Shown here piece after piece: positions 19,872-27,035 of a stretch of 64,000 bases of DNA. The notes under the pieces were generated by a model. It was not told the DNA's origin, made no database searches, and was given only the letters and a program-made list of their open reading frames with translations. Every line of letters starts with the position of its first letter. Within the stretch, counting starts at the first letter, position 1. Location of the stretch: assembly GCA_031277855.1 (NCBI GenBank), contig JAITLO010000032.1, positions 309,149 through 373,148 on the forward strand. Reading direction: 5' to 3'. This stretch comes from Acidovorax sp. (GTDB lineage Bacteria; Pseudomonadota; Gammaproteobacteria; Burkholderiales; Burkholderiaceae_C). The position numbers and the translations under genes are program-made.

Positions 19872-20701
19872 GAGCGGCCCTCCTCTGCCAAGGCGCTGGC
19901 ACGCAGCAAGCTGGCTTGCAGCTGCCTGGCGTGCTGGGCGAATGCGGGGCTCAACACAAAGTCTGCCGGGCGCGGATAGGGCGCGTCCATGCGAAAGCTT
20001 TCCACCACCCGGCCGGGCCTGGCCGCCATCATGACCACGCGGCTGGAAAGAAACACCGCTTCATGGATGGAGTGGGTGACAAAGACCACGGTCAGCTTTT
20101 TGTGCTGCCACAGCTCCAGCAGCTCGGCATCCAGCTTGTGACGCGTGATTTCATCCAGCGCCCCGAAGGGCTCGTCCATCAGCAGCAAATCCGGCTCGGT
20201 GACCAGACCGCGCGCAATCGACACCCGCATCTGCATGCCGCCCGACAGCGCACGTGGCAAGGCCTTGGCAAAGCGCGTCAGGCCTACCAAGGCCAGGGCA
20301 TCGCCCACGCGCGCATCGGCCTGGTCGCGCGGCATGCCCGCCAGGTCCAGTGGCAGACGCACATTGCGGTGCACACAGGCCCAGGGCATGAGCGTGGGTT
20401 GCTGAAAGACAAAGGCCATCTTCTTGCCACTGGCATGCAGCTGCGACACGGGCTGGCGCCACAGCAGCAGCCTGCCATCGCTGGGCTCCAGCAAACCCGC
20501 AATCATTTTGAGCAGCGTGCTTTTCCCGCAGCCAGAAGGGCCCAGCAAGGTGACGAATTCACCTTGCTCTATGCGCAGATCGACAGGCTGCAAGGCCTGT
20601 ACGCCCCCGGGGTAGGTCTTTTCAGCCGACAGCACCTCCACCGCTGCGGGCCTTCTTACCCAGGCGGCCATGTCCTGGTGTGCAGATTCGCATCTTTTCA
20701 T
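19868..20701 (-). CDS. ABC transporter ATP-binding protein (SsuB/TauB-like)
   Basis: ATPase of 277 residues. Walker A is GPSGCGKST (54-62), the Q-loop is FVFQQPTLMPW, the signature is LSGGMQMRVSIARGL and Walker B is LLLMDEPFGALD. It powers the neighbouring permease. It lies 51 bases after the binding-protein gene and its stop overlaps the permease start. Confidence 0.93.
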   Translation of the reverse strand: MKRCESAHQDMAAWVRRPAAVEVLSAEKTYPGGVQALQPVDLRIEQGEFVTLLGPSGCGKSTLLKMIAGLLEPSDGRLLLWRQPVSQLHASGKKMAFVFQQPTLMPWACVHRNVRLPLDLAGMPRDQADARVGDALALVGLTRFAKALPRALSGGMQMRVSIARGLVTEPDLLLMDEPFGALDEITRHKLDAELLELWQHKKLTVVFVTHSIHEAVFLSSRVVMMAARPGRVVESFRMDAPYPRPADFVLSPAFAQHARQLQASLLRASALAEEGRS

Positions 20702-20752
20702 GGTTCACCTTTCGCGCGGGCCACAGCACCAGGCCGTGGCCCGCTATGGTTT

Positions 20753-21766
20753 TCAGGGCAGGACCTTGATGTCCTGGATCAGGCCCAGGTGGTAGGCATC
20801 GGATGGCTTGACCTTGGCCGGATTGATCAGCTTGGCGCTGACCAGAAAGTCATAACTGGCCTGGATACGCACCTTGGTCATGACGCCAATGCCCAGCCTG
20901 GCGGCGTCTCCCCCGGTGACCATGCCGGTCTCCTTGATCTTGTCCACGCTGTAGCGCAGCTGCTCATCGGTCATGGCGGGGTTGGCCTGTTTGATCAGGG
21001 CATTGCCCGGCGCGGGGTCGGCCAGATAGCTTTTCCATCCCTCCATGGATGCGCGCACAAAGGCCGCCACGGCCTGGCGGCGCTGGGCCACGGTCTGCTC
21101 CATGCAGGAAATGGTGGTGGTGTAGGAAGGAAAGCCCAGGTCCGCCAACATCAGCATGGTGGTCTTGACGCCGGCCTTCTGCAGGGAGAAGGGCTCCGAG
21201 GTCAGATAGCCCTGCTGGGCCACGCGCTTGTCCAGCAAAAAAGGCTGGATATTGAAGGTGTAGGGGCGCATCTGTGCATCGCTAAAGCCATGCTTGGCCT
21301 TGAGCCAGGCCCAGTAACCGCGCTGCGCTGTGGGGGCGACCAGAATGGTTCTGCTCTTGAGGTCTTCCAGCGTTTTGACATCTTTATGGGCGATCAGCAC
21401 CAGCGGGTCTTTTTGAAACACCGCCGCCACCGTGGTGACCGGAACACCTGCCTCACGGATTTGCAGCATCTGCAGGTCGCTGGCGCCCATGATGCAGTCG
21501 GCCTGGCCGGCCGCCATCATCTGCGTGATGTTGATCTGGGGGCCTCCCATCTGGATGCGCACCTCCAGGCCATGCTTGCGGTACAGGCCCTGGGCCAGGG
21601 CCTGGTAGAAGCCGCCATGCTCGGCCTGGGCAAACCAGTTGGTCATATAGACAAAAGACTCGGCGGCCTGGGCACCGCTCCCCAGATTGCCCCCCAGACC
21701 GCAGGCCAGCAAGGCAGCGCAACACAGCGGCCGGAGAGGTGCCAGAGATTGGACAAACTTCAACAT
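20753..21766 (-). CDS. NMT1/THI5-like substrate-binding protein
   Basis: Periplasmic binding protein of the ABC importer, about 337 residues. After a signal segment (LCCAALLACGLGG) the mature part has the NMT1 hallmarks FVYMTNWFAQAEHGGFYQALAQGLYRKHGLEV and MMAAGQADCIMGASD. Family ligands include thiamine-pyrimidine precursors, riboflavin precursors, hydantoins and aromatic sulfonates. The start was chosen for GGAG eight bases upstream of ATG. An upstream TTG or GTG adds a poor N-terminus. The neighbours suggest an N-containing ring or cyclic amide. Confidence 0.88.
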   Translation of the reverse strand: MLKFVQSLAPLRPLCCAALLACGLGGNLGSGAQAAESFVYMTNWFAQAEHGGFYQALAQGLYRKHGLEVRIQMGGPQINITQMMAAGQADCIMGASDLQMLQIREAGVPVTTVAAVFQKDPLVLIAHKDVKTLEDLKSRTILVAPTAQRGYWAWLKAKHGFSDAQMRPYTFNIQPFLLDKRVAQQGYLTSEPFSLQKAGVKTTMLMLADLGFPSYTTTISCMEQTVAQRRQAVAAFVRASMEGWKSYLADPAPGNALIKQANPAMTDEQLRYSVDKIKETGMVTGGDAARLGIGVMTKVRIQASYDFLVSAKLINPAKVKPSDAYHLGLIQDIKVLP

Positions 21767-21918
21767 GGGAGAACTCCAAGAAAGCAGTCGATGGACAAGG
21801 GCCGTCAAGGCCTCATTCGGTTTTGCATTCAATGGGATAACGAGGCGGGGAGGCGCAGACAGTGCTGTAGCACGGCAAGGCGACCCAACAAAGTCAGACG
21901 GTTGAAGACAAAGCCGTA

Positions 21919-22776
21919 TCAGACCGGGGTGGGCTCCACATGGCCCTGGTGCTGGCCGCGCCCCCAGGTGGATGCTTCACGCGGGGCCCATTGCAGCGCA
22001 TGCAACTCGGCAATGGCGCTGGCCCAGCTTTCGGCCAGCGAATCCAGAATGGCCAGGCCCTGCGCAGCTGTTGCGGGGGTGGGGTCGCCAATCACACCGC
22101 TGGGACCAAAGTCACGCGCCGTCCAGGCGCAGGCGGGGCGGCCATCCGGGGACAGCAGGCGCGAGGGAAAAGCCGGCGGGTAGTTGGCTGCCGCCTGCTC
22201 CATGCGCACCGTCTCGGGGGCCAGCGCCAGCATGATGGCTGTCTCGGCGTGGCCTGCGTGCATGGACAGTTTTTTCTCCCGCTCGGACAGGTACTGGCCT
22301 GCGACATGGGGCACACGCCAGGTGGAGCTGGGCACCACAATGAAATCGCCATGCCGCAGGCGCAGCTCCCGCGCTGCCATTTCCAGCACCTGGGGCTGGC
22401 CGCCATGGCCGTTGACCCACAGCAGCTTGCGAAAGCCACTGCGGTAGACCGACTCGCCGATCTCCAACATCGTGGCCAGCAGGGTTTCACCGCTGAGGGT
22501 CACGGTGCCGGGAAAGTGCAAATGCTCTTCCGACTTGCCATAGACGATGGGAGCCATGGCATAGGCAGGCACCTGTGCGGCCAGTCTTGCCAAGGCATGG
22601 CCTACCACCCCTGCAGCAATGGTGGCATCCACAGAACATGGCAGATGGGGACCGTGTTGCTCCATGGCTCCCACGGGCAGTACCACCACGGTATTGGCCT
22701 TGTCGGGCAAGGCAGCTACATCGGTCCAGCTCAGATAAGGCAAAAAACGGTGGGCGGGGGTATATCCATGCAGCAT
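21919..22776 (-). CDS. Creatininase-family amidohydrolase
   Basis: Metal-dependent hydrolase of cyclic or formyl amides, 286 residues. Metal-site residues appear in VGAMEQHGPHLPCSVDA (Glu39, His41, Asp50), WVNGHGGQ and HAGHAETA. The family includes creatinine amidohydrolase, formamide-releasing riboflavin-pathway enzymes and mycofactocin MftE, so the name does not fix the substrate. The start follows CCGGAG. Placement between the importer and the RidA/amidohydrolase pair suggests it opens a ring or removes an acyl group. Confidence 0.88.
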   Translation of the reverse strand: MLHGYTPAHRFLPYLSWTDVAALPDKANTVVVLPVGAMEQHGPHLPCSVDATIAAGVVGHALARLAAQVPAYAMAPIVYGKSEEHLHFPGTVTLSGETLLATMLEIGESVYRSGFRKLLWVNGHGGQPQVLEMAARELRLRHGDFIVVPSSTWRVPHVAGQYLSEREKKLSMHAGHAETAIMLALAPETVRMEQAAANYPPAFPSRLLSPDGRPACAWTARDFGPSGVIGDPTPATAAQGLAILDSLAESWASAIAELHALQWAPREASTWGRGQHQGHVEPTPV

Positions 22777-22823
22777 AGGGACTCCGGGCAAAAGTGGAGA
22801 AAGCGGGAACTTGAAAAAAACTC

Positions 22824-23285
22824 CTAGGGCAAGGGCAGATAGGCCGTAGCCTCCACCTCGATAAGAAGCTCCGGCGTGGGCAACATGGCCGACACTTCGA
22901 CCACGGTGGACACCGGCAGCACATCGGGAAAAAACAGCTTGCGCACACGGCTGTAGTGCGGGAAGTGGTCCAGATTTCGGAAGTACTGCACCAGCTTGCA
23001 GACATCGGACATCTGCCCGCCTGCGGCCTCCACGGTCTGGCGAATACGCTCCAGCACCCACCAGCTCTGCGCCAGGATGGGGCCCTCTTTGATATCGGTG
23101 CTGAACTCACCGCTACGCCCCAACAGCGCTGCGGCCTCGGGCGGGATATCGTCGTAGCCACGCACAATGCGCTGGGCGCCGGGGTCCACCGCAATCACAC
23201 CGGACAGGAACACCAAGTCCCCCGCCCGCCGCCAGGCCGCGTAACGCGCCAGTGGCTGGGCCATGCCGGACGGCAGCGCATTCAT
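22824..23285 (-). CDS. RidA/YjgF-family protein
   Basis: Small trimeric-fold protein, 153 residues, with the Rid core FLSGVIAVDP and the C-terminal strand STVVEVSAMLPTPELLIEVEATA. In deaminating RidA proteins an Arg precedes the STVEV motif. Here that position reads LPVST, so the catalytic arginine appears absent, as in the Rid4-7 type groups often found in catabolic operons. In the Rut pyrimidine pathway a Rid protein hydrolyses an aminoacrylate. A similar housekeeping step is possible. The start overlaps the amidohydrolase stop by four bases. Confidence 0.85.
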   Translation of the reverse strand: MNALPSGMAQPLARYAAWRRAGDLVFLSGVIAVDPGAQRIVRGYDDIPPEAAALLGRSGEFSTDIKEGPILAQSWWVLERIRQTVEAAGGQMSDVCKLVQYFRNLDHFPHYSRVRKLFFPDVLPVSTVVEVSAMLPTPELLIEVEATAYLPLP

Positions 23286-24577
23286 GCGGCCCTCCCTTCC
23301 AGACGAGGCGCCAGCCAGGCGGGCTCAGGCTGGCCATGGCTGATGCGTCCCGCCCGCAACACCACGCGGTCCTGGCTGCGCGATGGAAAGCCCGTCACAT
23401 TGGCCCGGGGAAAGATCACCAGATCGGCCACAGCGCCGGGCTGCAGCGGCAGCGCGCCCGGCACCGCTGCCAGCCAGTCGCTGCGGCACACGCTGTCGCT
23501 CCAGTCGTCAAAGGCCGGCGTCAGCTGCGCCGCTGCCACCCCGGTGGTCAAGGCTTCCAGCGGGTCAAAACTGCCCAAGGGACAAAACGGGTCTTGCACG
23601 TTGTCGCTCGCCACCAGCACCGGAATCCCGCGCGCCCTGGCTTCTTTCACCAGCGTCAGCCCGCGCTGGCGCGGCGTGCAGCCAGTGCGGGCATCCTGCA
23701 GCAGCAAATTGGTCACTGGCAGGGTGACCAAGGTAATGGGCACCTGGGCCACGCGGTCCAGCGTCTGCAAGGCCTGCGCAGGTGGCTGGGCTGCCAGCGC
23801 GCAGGTATGGCCACAGACCACGCGCCCCTCAAACCGCAAGGCTTTGAGCAGGTCTGTCGTGGTGGCCAATCCCTGGGCGGCAGGGTTGAGCTCTTCGTCC
23901 ATGTGCAAGTCCACCGACAGGCCATGCTTTTGTGCAGCCTCCAGCAAATGGCGCAGTGCCTGCGGGCTCCAGTTGGTGGAGTGCACAAAGCCACCCAGCA
24001 CTGCACCAGCCCCGCTGGCTGCCACCTGGGCAGCCAATCGCATGGCCACACTGCGCTCCTCATACCGTTGCAAAGACATCAGGCTGACGCGCTCCAGCCG
24101 CACACGGCCCGACCAGTCCTGGGCCAGCTCCTGAAGTACGCCCCAGGCCGTGGGGACCACTCCGGGCTCCCACCAGTCGCAGTGGCTACGGGCATGCGTT
24201 ACGCCTGCGGCATAGGCCCATTCCAGCCCCTGGCTGGCACGGCGGCGCACATCGGCCGCAGTCCAGTGCGCGCGGTCGCCCTCAATGGCCTCTACAGCCC
24301 CCAGCAAACCGGGCTTCACCGCACCTACGCGCTCCAGCGTGAAGGCTTTGTCCAGGTGCAAATGGGCGTCCACCATGGTGGGTAGCACCAAAGCACCTTG
24401 CAAGTCCCAGGTGCTTGCACTGCCCGCGTCCAGGCCCAGTGCAGACCCCGGCGTGATGCGGGTGATACGGCCCTGCTCCACCACGATGGAGACCAGGGCG
24501 GTGCCATGGGCCATGCCCAAGGCTTTCAGCAACCAGCGCGGCAGGCGCGCATTGCGCAAATTCAAAGCTCGCGACAT
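23282..24577 (-). CDS. Cytosine-deaminase-like (CodA) amidohydrolase
   Basis: TIM-barrel metal hydrolase, about 431 residues. First metal motif VDAHLHLDK (His72, His74), then HCDWWEPG, VDLHMDEELNP, VCGHTCAL and the metal Asp in VASDNVQDPF, all in the order of cytosine/isoguanine deaminases. It probably hydrolyses an amino-heterocycle or cyclic urea, releasing ammonia. ATG 24577 follows a GAGGGGG site. It ends inside the RidA start (ATGA overlap), so the two are coupled. Confidence 0.88.
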   Translation of the reverse strand: MSRALNLRNARLPRWLLKALGMAHGTALVSIVVEQGRITRITPGSALGLDAGSASTWDLQGALVLPTMVDAHLHLDKAFTLERVGAVKPGLLGAVEAIEGDRAHWTAADVRRRASQGLEWAYAAGVTHARSHCDWWEPGVVPTAWGVLQELAQDWSGRVRLERVSLMSLQRYEERSVAMRLAAQVAASGAGAVLGGFVHSTNWSPQALRHLLEAAQKHGLSVDLHMDEELNPAAQGLATTTDLLKALRFEGRVVCGHTCALAAQPPAQALQTLDRVAQVPITLVTLPVTNLLLQDARTGCTPRQRGLTLVKEARARGIPVLVASDNVQDPFCPLGSFDPLEALTTGVAAAQLTPAFDDWSDSVCRSDWLAAVPGALPLQPGAVADLVIFPRANVTGFPSRSQDRVVLRAGRISHGQPEPAWLAPRLEGRAA

Positions 24578-24590
24578 GCTCAATGCCCCC

Positions 24591-25178
24591 TCAAGCAAAA
24601 CAGCGCATGGCCTGGCCTACCTGTGCCTTGAAGGCCTGGAGCTTGGACGGCGTAGCCACATTCAGGTGATAGCAGGCGTGGTAGTCCACCCGCGCCTTGC
24701 CACCGGTGAGTGCGCGCAGATAGCGCTGTATGCTTTTGCGCGGCGGATCCCCCATCAGCCAGGCCGACCGCCGTGGGCTGCCATAAGTCACCACGGCAGC
24801 AATGCGCTGCAAATGGGTGAGCGCGGGCTTGATCTTCTGCGGCTCGCTGATATCAAACGCCACACCGGGCACCAGCACGCGGTCAAAAAAGCCTTTGAGC
24901 ATGGCGGGCAGCCCGAAACACCAGGTGGGAAAGCAAAAAACCAGGGCCTCGGCGCGCAGCAGGCGTTCCACATACGGCTGCACCTCAAGCTGGTTGCGAC
25001 CCACATCGTGGTAGTGCATGCGTTCCTGGCGCGACATCACGGGGTTAAAACCCTCGGCATAGAGATCGCAGTCATCCACCTCATGGCCGGCCGCACGCAA
25101 CTGTGACACCACTTCGGCATGCAGCGCAGCCTGGTAGCTGGTCTCCACGGGGTGGGCAAAAATCACCAGCACACGCAT
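24591..25178 (-). CDS. Flavodoxin-fold NAD(P)H oxidoreductase
   Basis: FMN/FAD-dependent quinone or flavin reductase of the NQO1/KefF type, 195 residues. The nucleotide loop is VIFAHPVETSYQAALH and the conserved FCFPTWCFGLPAMLKGFFDRVL follows. It is the first gene of the eight-gene - strand operon, about 180 bases downstream of a sigma54-type promoter. It could supply reduced flavin or detoxify a quinone-like product. Confidence 0.88.
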   Translation of the reverse strand: MRVLVIFAHPVETSYQAALHAEVVSQLRAAGHEVDDCDLYAEGFNPVMSRQERMHYHDVGRNQLEVQPYVERLLRAEALVFCFPTWCFGLPAMLKGFFDRVLVPGVAFDISEPQKIKPALTHLQRIAAVVTYGSPRRSAWLMGDPPRKSIQRYLRALTGGKARVDYHACYHLNVATPSKLQAFKAQVGQAMRCFA

Positions 25179-25359
25179 GCCAGCCCCCCGACAGTTCCAC
25201 AAGCGGCCTCATGCGACCGCAGCCTATATGCGCCACATGGCAGCACATGGGCCACGCATGCCCCGGCCTGATACGGCCAGCCCTGTCGTGAGTGGGGTAG
25301 TGAATCGAAAACAGTTTCTGGCATGGGTGACAGCGGGAGTGATGCAGTGCCTTGGTTCA

Positions 25360-25375
25360 AGCAAGCCGCATGCCA
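25360..25375 (-). promoter_or_regulatory. Sigma54 (RpoN) promoter of the eight-gene catabolic operon
   Basis: The - strand reads TGGCATG-CGGC-TTGCT, one mismatch to the consensus TGGCACG-N4-TTGCW with the required ten bases between GG and GC. It leaves a leader of about 170 bases before the oxidoreductase gene. Confidence 0.65.
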
Positions 25376-25435
25376 ATTGCAAAAAGTAAGCAATGCGCAC
25401 ACTTTCGAAAAATGCCATGCATTGATTCATTTTTT

Positions 25436-25472
25436 GGTGCACCGCCCCCATCCATTTCAAGCTGCTGCACCA
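25436..25472 (-). promoter_or_regulatory. NtrC-like half-sites upstream of the sigma54 element
   Basis: GGTGCACC (25436-25443) and TGCACCA (25466-25472) repeat the TGCACC half-site of NtrC, 60-100 bases upstream of the -24 box. They are not in the classical five-base spacing, so binding by NtrC or another enhancer protein is only suggested. Confidence 0.35.
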
Positions 25473-25499
25473 TTTCTGACATGCCGCAGCGGCCATGCC

Positions 25500-26018
25500 T
25501 CAACCCTGTGCTCGCACCATGTTGAGCTGGAACACCGTGTCCGGATGCCGGGCCGCCCTGGCCTTCATCCACGCCAGCCAATCACTGGCCGCAATCACCG
25601 GTGCCTGGCGCACGGTGGCGGGCCTGGCCTCGTACACCAGCAAGGCCATGGGTTGCTGCCCTCCCCGCTGCTGCATGACAGGCAGGGTCAGCACACGTTT
25701 GCGGTACTCCCCCAGGTCCTGGGGCCACAGGCCTTCTATGCCGTCCATGGCCTGCTCCAGCTCAGCATCCATGGAGTAGACCTCGGCCAGCACCTCCTGC
25801 TCGCCTTGCAGCACCAGGCCCGGGTACCAGCCCAGATCGAACAGCGTCCCCTGCAGCCGTACCCGCCCCACACAGGCGATGCCGGGCTGAAGCCTGGCAA
25901 TGTCGTTGACGCCGCCAGCGCGCAAAGTGCCATACACCGCCACATGGGTGGCTCCACAAGCACGCCACGCCACACCAGCCGCCTCGACACTGTTCAGAGG
26001 GTTACAGGCGTTCATCAT
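25500..26018 (-). CDS. Gamma-glutamylcyclotransferase-like (AIG2/GGCT fold) protein
   Basis: GGCT-fold protein of about 172 residues. The signature AVYGTLRAGG (YGTLR at 29-33) binds the substrate in this family, and a Glu in the VLAEVYSMDAELEQAMDGIEG stretch could be the catalytic acid. It may cleave gamma-glutamyl compounds to 5-oxoproline. Start chosen after a CCGGAG ribosome site. It lies upstream of the sigma54 region and is probably transcribed separately. Confidence 0.75.
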   Translation of the reverse strand: MMNACNPLNSVEAAGVAWRACGATHVAVYGTLRAGGVNDIARLQPGIACVGRVRLQGTLFDLGWYPGLVLQGEQEVLAEVYSMDAELEQAMDGIEGLWPQDLGEYRKRVLTLPVMQQRGGQQPMALLVYEARPATVRQAPVIAASDWLAWMKARAARHPDTVFQLNMVRAQG

Positions 26019-26162
26019 CAGGGAGTTCTCCGGCTTGCACATGGCAACAGCACATGCAAAAAACACGCCATCGCACAGACGCGGCCCTGCACGCTACAAA
26101 GCATTTCAGCGGATTCGCCAGGCCCTGCGTATGCTTCGAGTCTTCTCTTCACCACCACCCCC

Positions 26163-26489
26163 ATGCACCCGCTGTTTGCCCACACCCCTCCACCGCCGTA
26201 TTACGCGGCCATCTTCACCTCACAACGCACCGAGGGCGACCAGGGCTATGCCGATATGGCCGAGCACATGGCTGCACTGGCCAGCCAGCAGCCCGGCTAC
26301 CTGGGCGCTGAAAGCACACGCGACGCCGATGGCTTTGGCATCACCGTGTCGTACTGGGAAAGCGAAGCCGCCATCCGGCAATGGAAGCGCAATGCCGAAC
26401 ACCAGATCGCCCAGCAAAAAGGACGCAGCACCTGGTATGCAAACTTTGCGCTGCGCATCGCCAAGGTGGAACGCGCCTACGACATGTGA
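26163..26489 (+). CDS. Antibiotic-biosynthesis-monooxygenase (ABM) domain protein
   Basis: Small dimeric alpha/beta-barrel protein, 108 residues. The ABM pattern is seen in YYAAIFTSQRTEGD, MAALASQQPGYLGAESTRD and ITVSYWESEAAIRQWKRNAEHQ. Some homologues oxidise quinols or degrade haem, and many are uncharacterised. No convincing ribosome site precedes the ATG. It ends about 100 bases before the tRNA. Confidence 0.8.
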   Translation: MHPLFAHTPPPPYYAAIFTSQRTEGDQGYADMAEHMAALASQQPGYLGAESTRDADGFGITVSYWESEAAIRQWKRNAEHQIAQQKGRSTWYANFALRIAKVERAYDM

Positions 26490-26589
26490 GCCCTGGCGCC
26501 ATCGCGCTACCCACTGGACACGCCACCTGAGCATCTACCGCCTCGCCAACAGCCCGCAACCCGCGCGCTTGTGTAGAATCGCGTCTTTC

Positions 26590-26679
26590 GGAGGTTTGGG
26601 TGAGTGGTTTAAACCAGCAGTCTTGAAAACTGCCGAAGGAGTGATCCTTCCGTGAGTTCGAATCTCACAGCCTCCGCCA
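26590..26679 (+). tRNA. tRNA-Ser (anticodon TGA)
   Basis: The acceptor stem GGAGGTT pairs with AGCCTCC. The anticodon stem-loop is GCAGT-CTTGAAA-ACTGC with anticodon TGA. A long class II variable arm follows (GAAGG/CCTTC), then the T arm GTGAG-TTCGAAT-CTCAC and an encoded CCA. It is intact. Its 3' end is the likely integration site of the prophage to its right. Confidence 0.95.
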
Positions 26680-26717
26680 GTTGCCAATTAAAAACAACAA
26701 CTTACCAGCATCATGCG

Positions 26718-26743
26718 CACCATGCCCACAATGGTGCCCACAA
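26718..26743. other. Attachment-core-like dyad and direct repeats
   Basis: CACCAT-GCCCACA-ATGGTG (26718-26736) is a perfect 6-bp inverted repeat around seven bases, the geometry of a tyrosine-recombinase core site. TGCCCACAA also occurs twice directly (26723-26731 and 26735-26743). It lies about 40 bases after the tRNA. The function is inferred. Confidence 0.35.
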
Positions 26744-26761
26744 AAATAACGTCTATTTCTC

Positions 26762-26783
26762 AGCCCGCTAACGCGGGCTTTTT
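26762..26783 (+). terminator. Terminator downstream of tRNA-Ser
   Basis: AGCCCGC-TAAC-GCGGGCT followed by TTTT. Confidence 0.85.
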
Positions 26784-26807
26784 GCATGTGCGGCCCACAA
26801 AACACAA

Positions 26808-26842
26808 AAGCCCCGACACCAATCAAGGTGCCGGGGCTTCTT
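26808..26842 (+). terminator. Second stem-loop downstream of tRNA-Ser
   Basis: AAGCCCCGACACC / GGTGCCGGGGCTT form a 13-bp stem with one mismatch, then CTTCTTCATTT. It may act in tandem with the previous terminator and could end transcription from either side. Confidence 0.7.
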
Positions 26843-27035
26843 CATTTCTTGGATGCGGGCCACGCCTCCCGCATCAATCCCGCATCAGCTGCGTGCCCAC
26901 TTGAGCTCGAGCTAAGCCCCCCTCTGTTAGGTCGGTCTTGAGCATTGGCCATCACAGCTTCGGGTGATGTGGAGAAGCGACAGCTTTCCGACAATGCCGG
27001 CGTTATTCACACCCGCTAACTAGAGCGCTCTCTCA

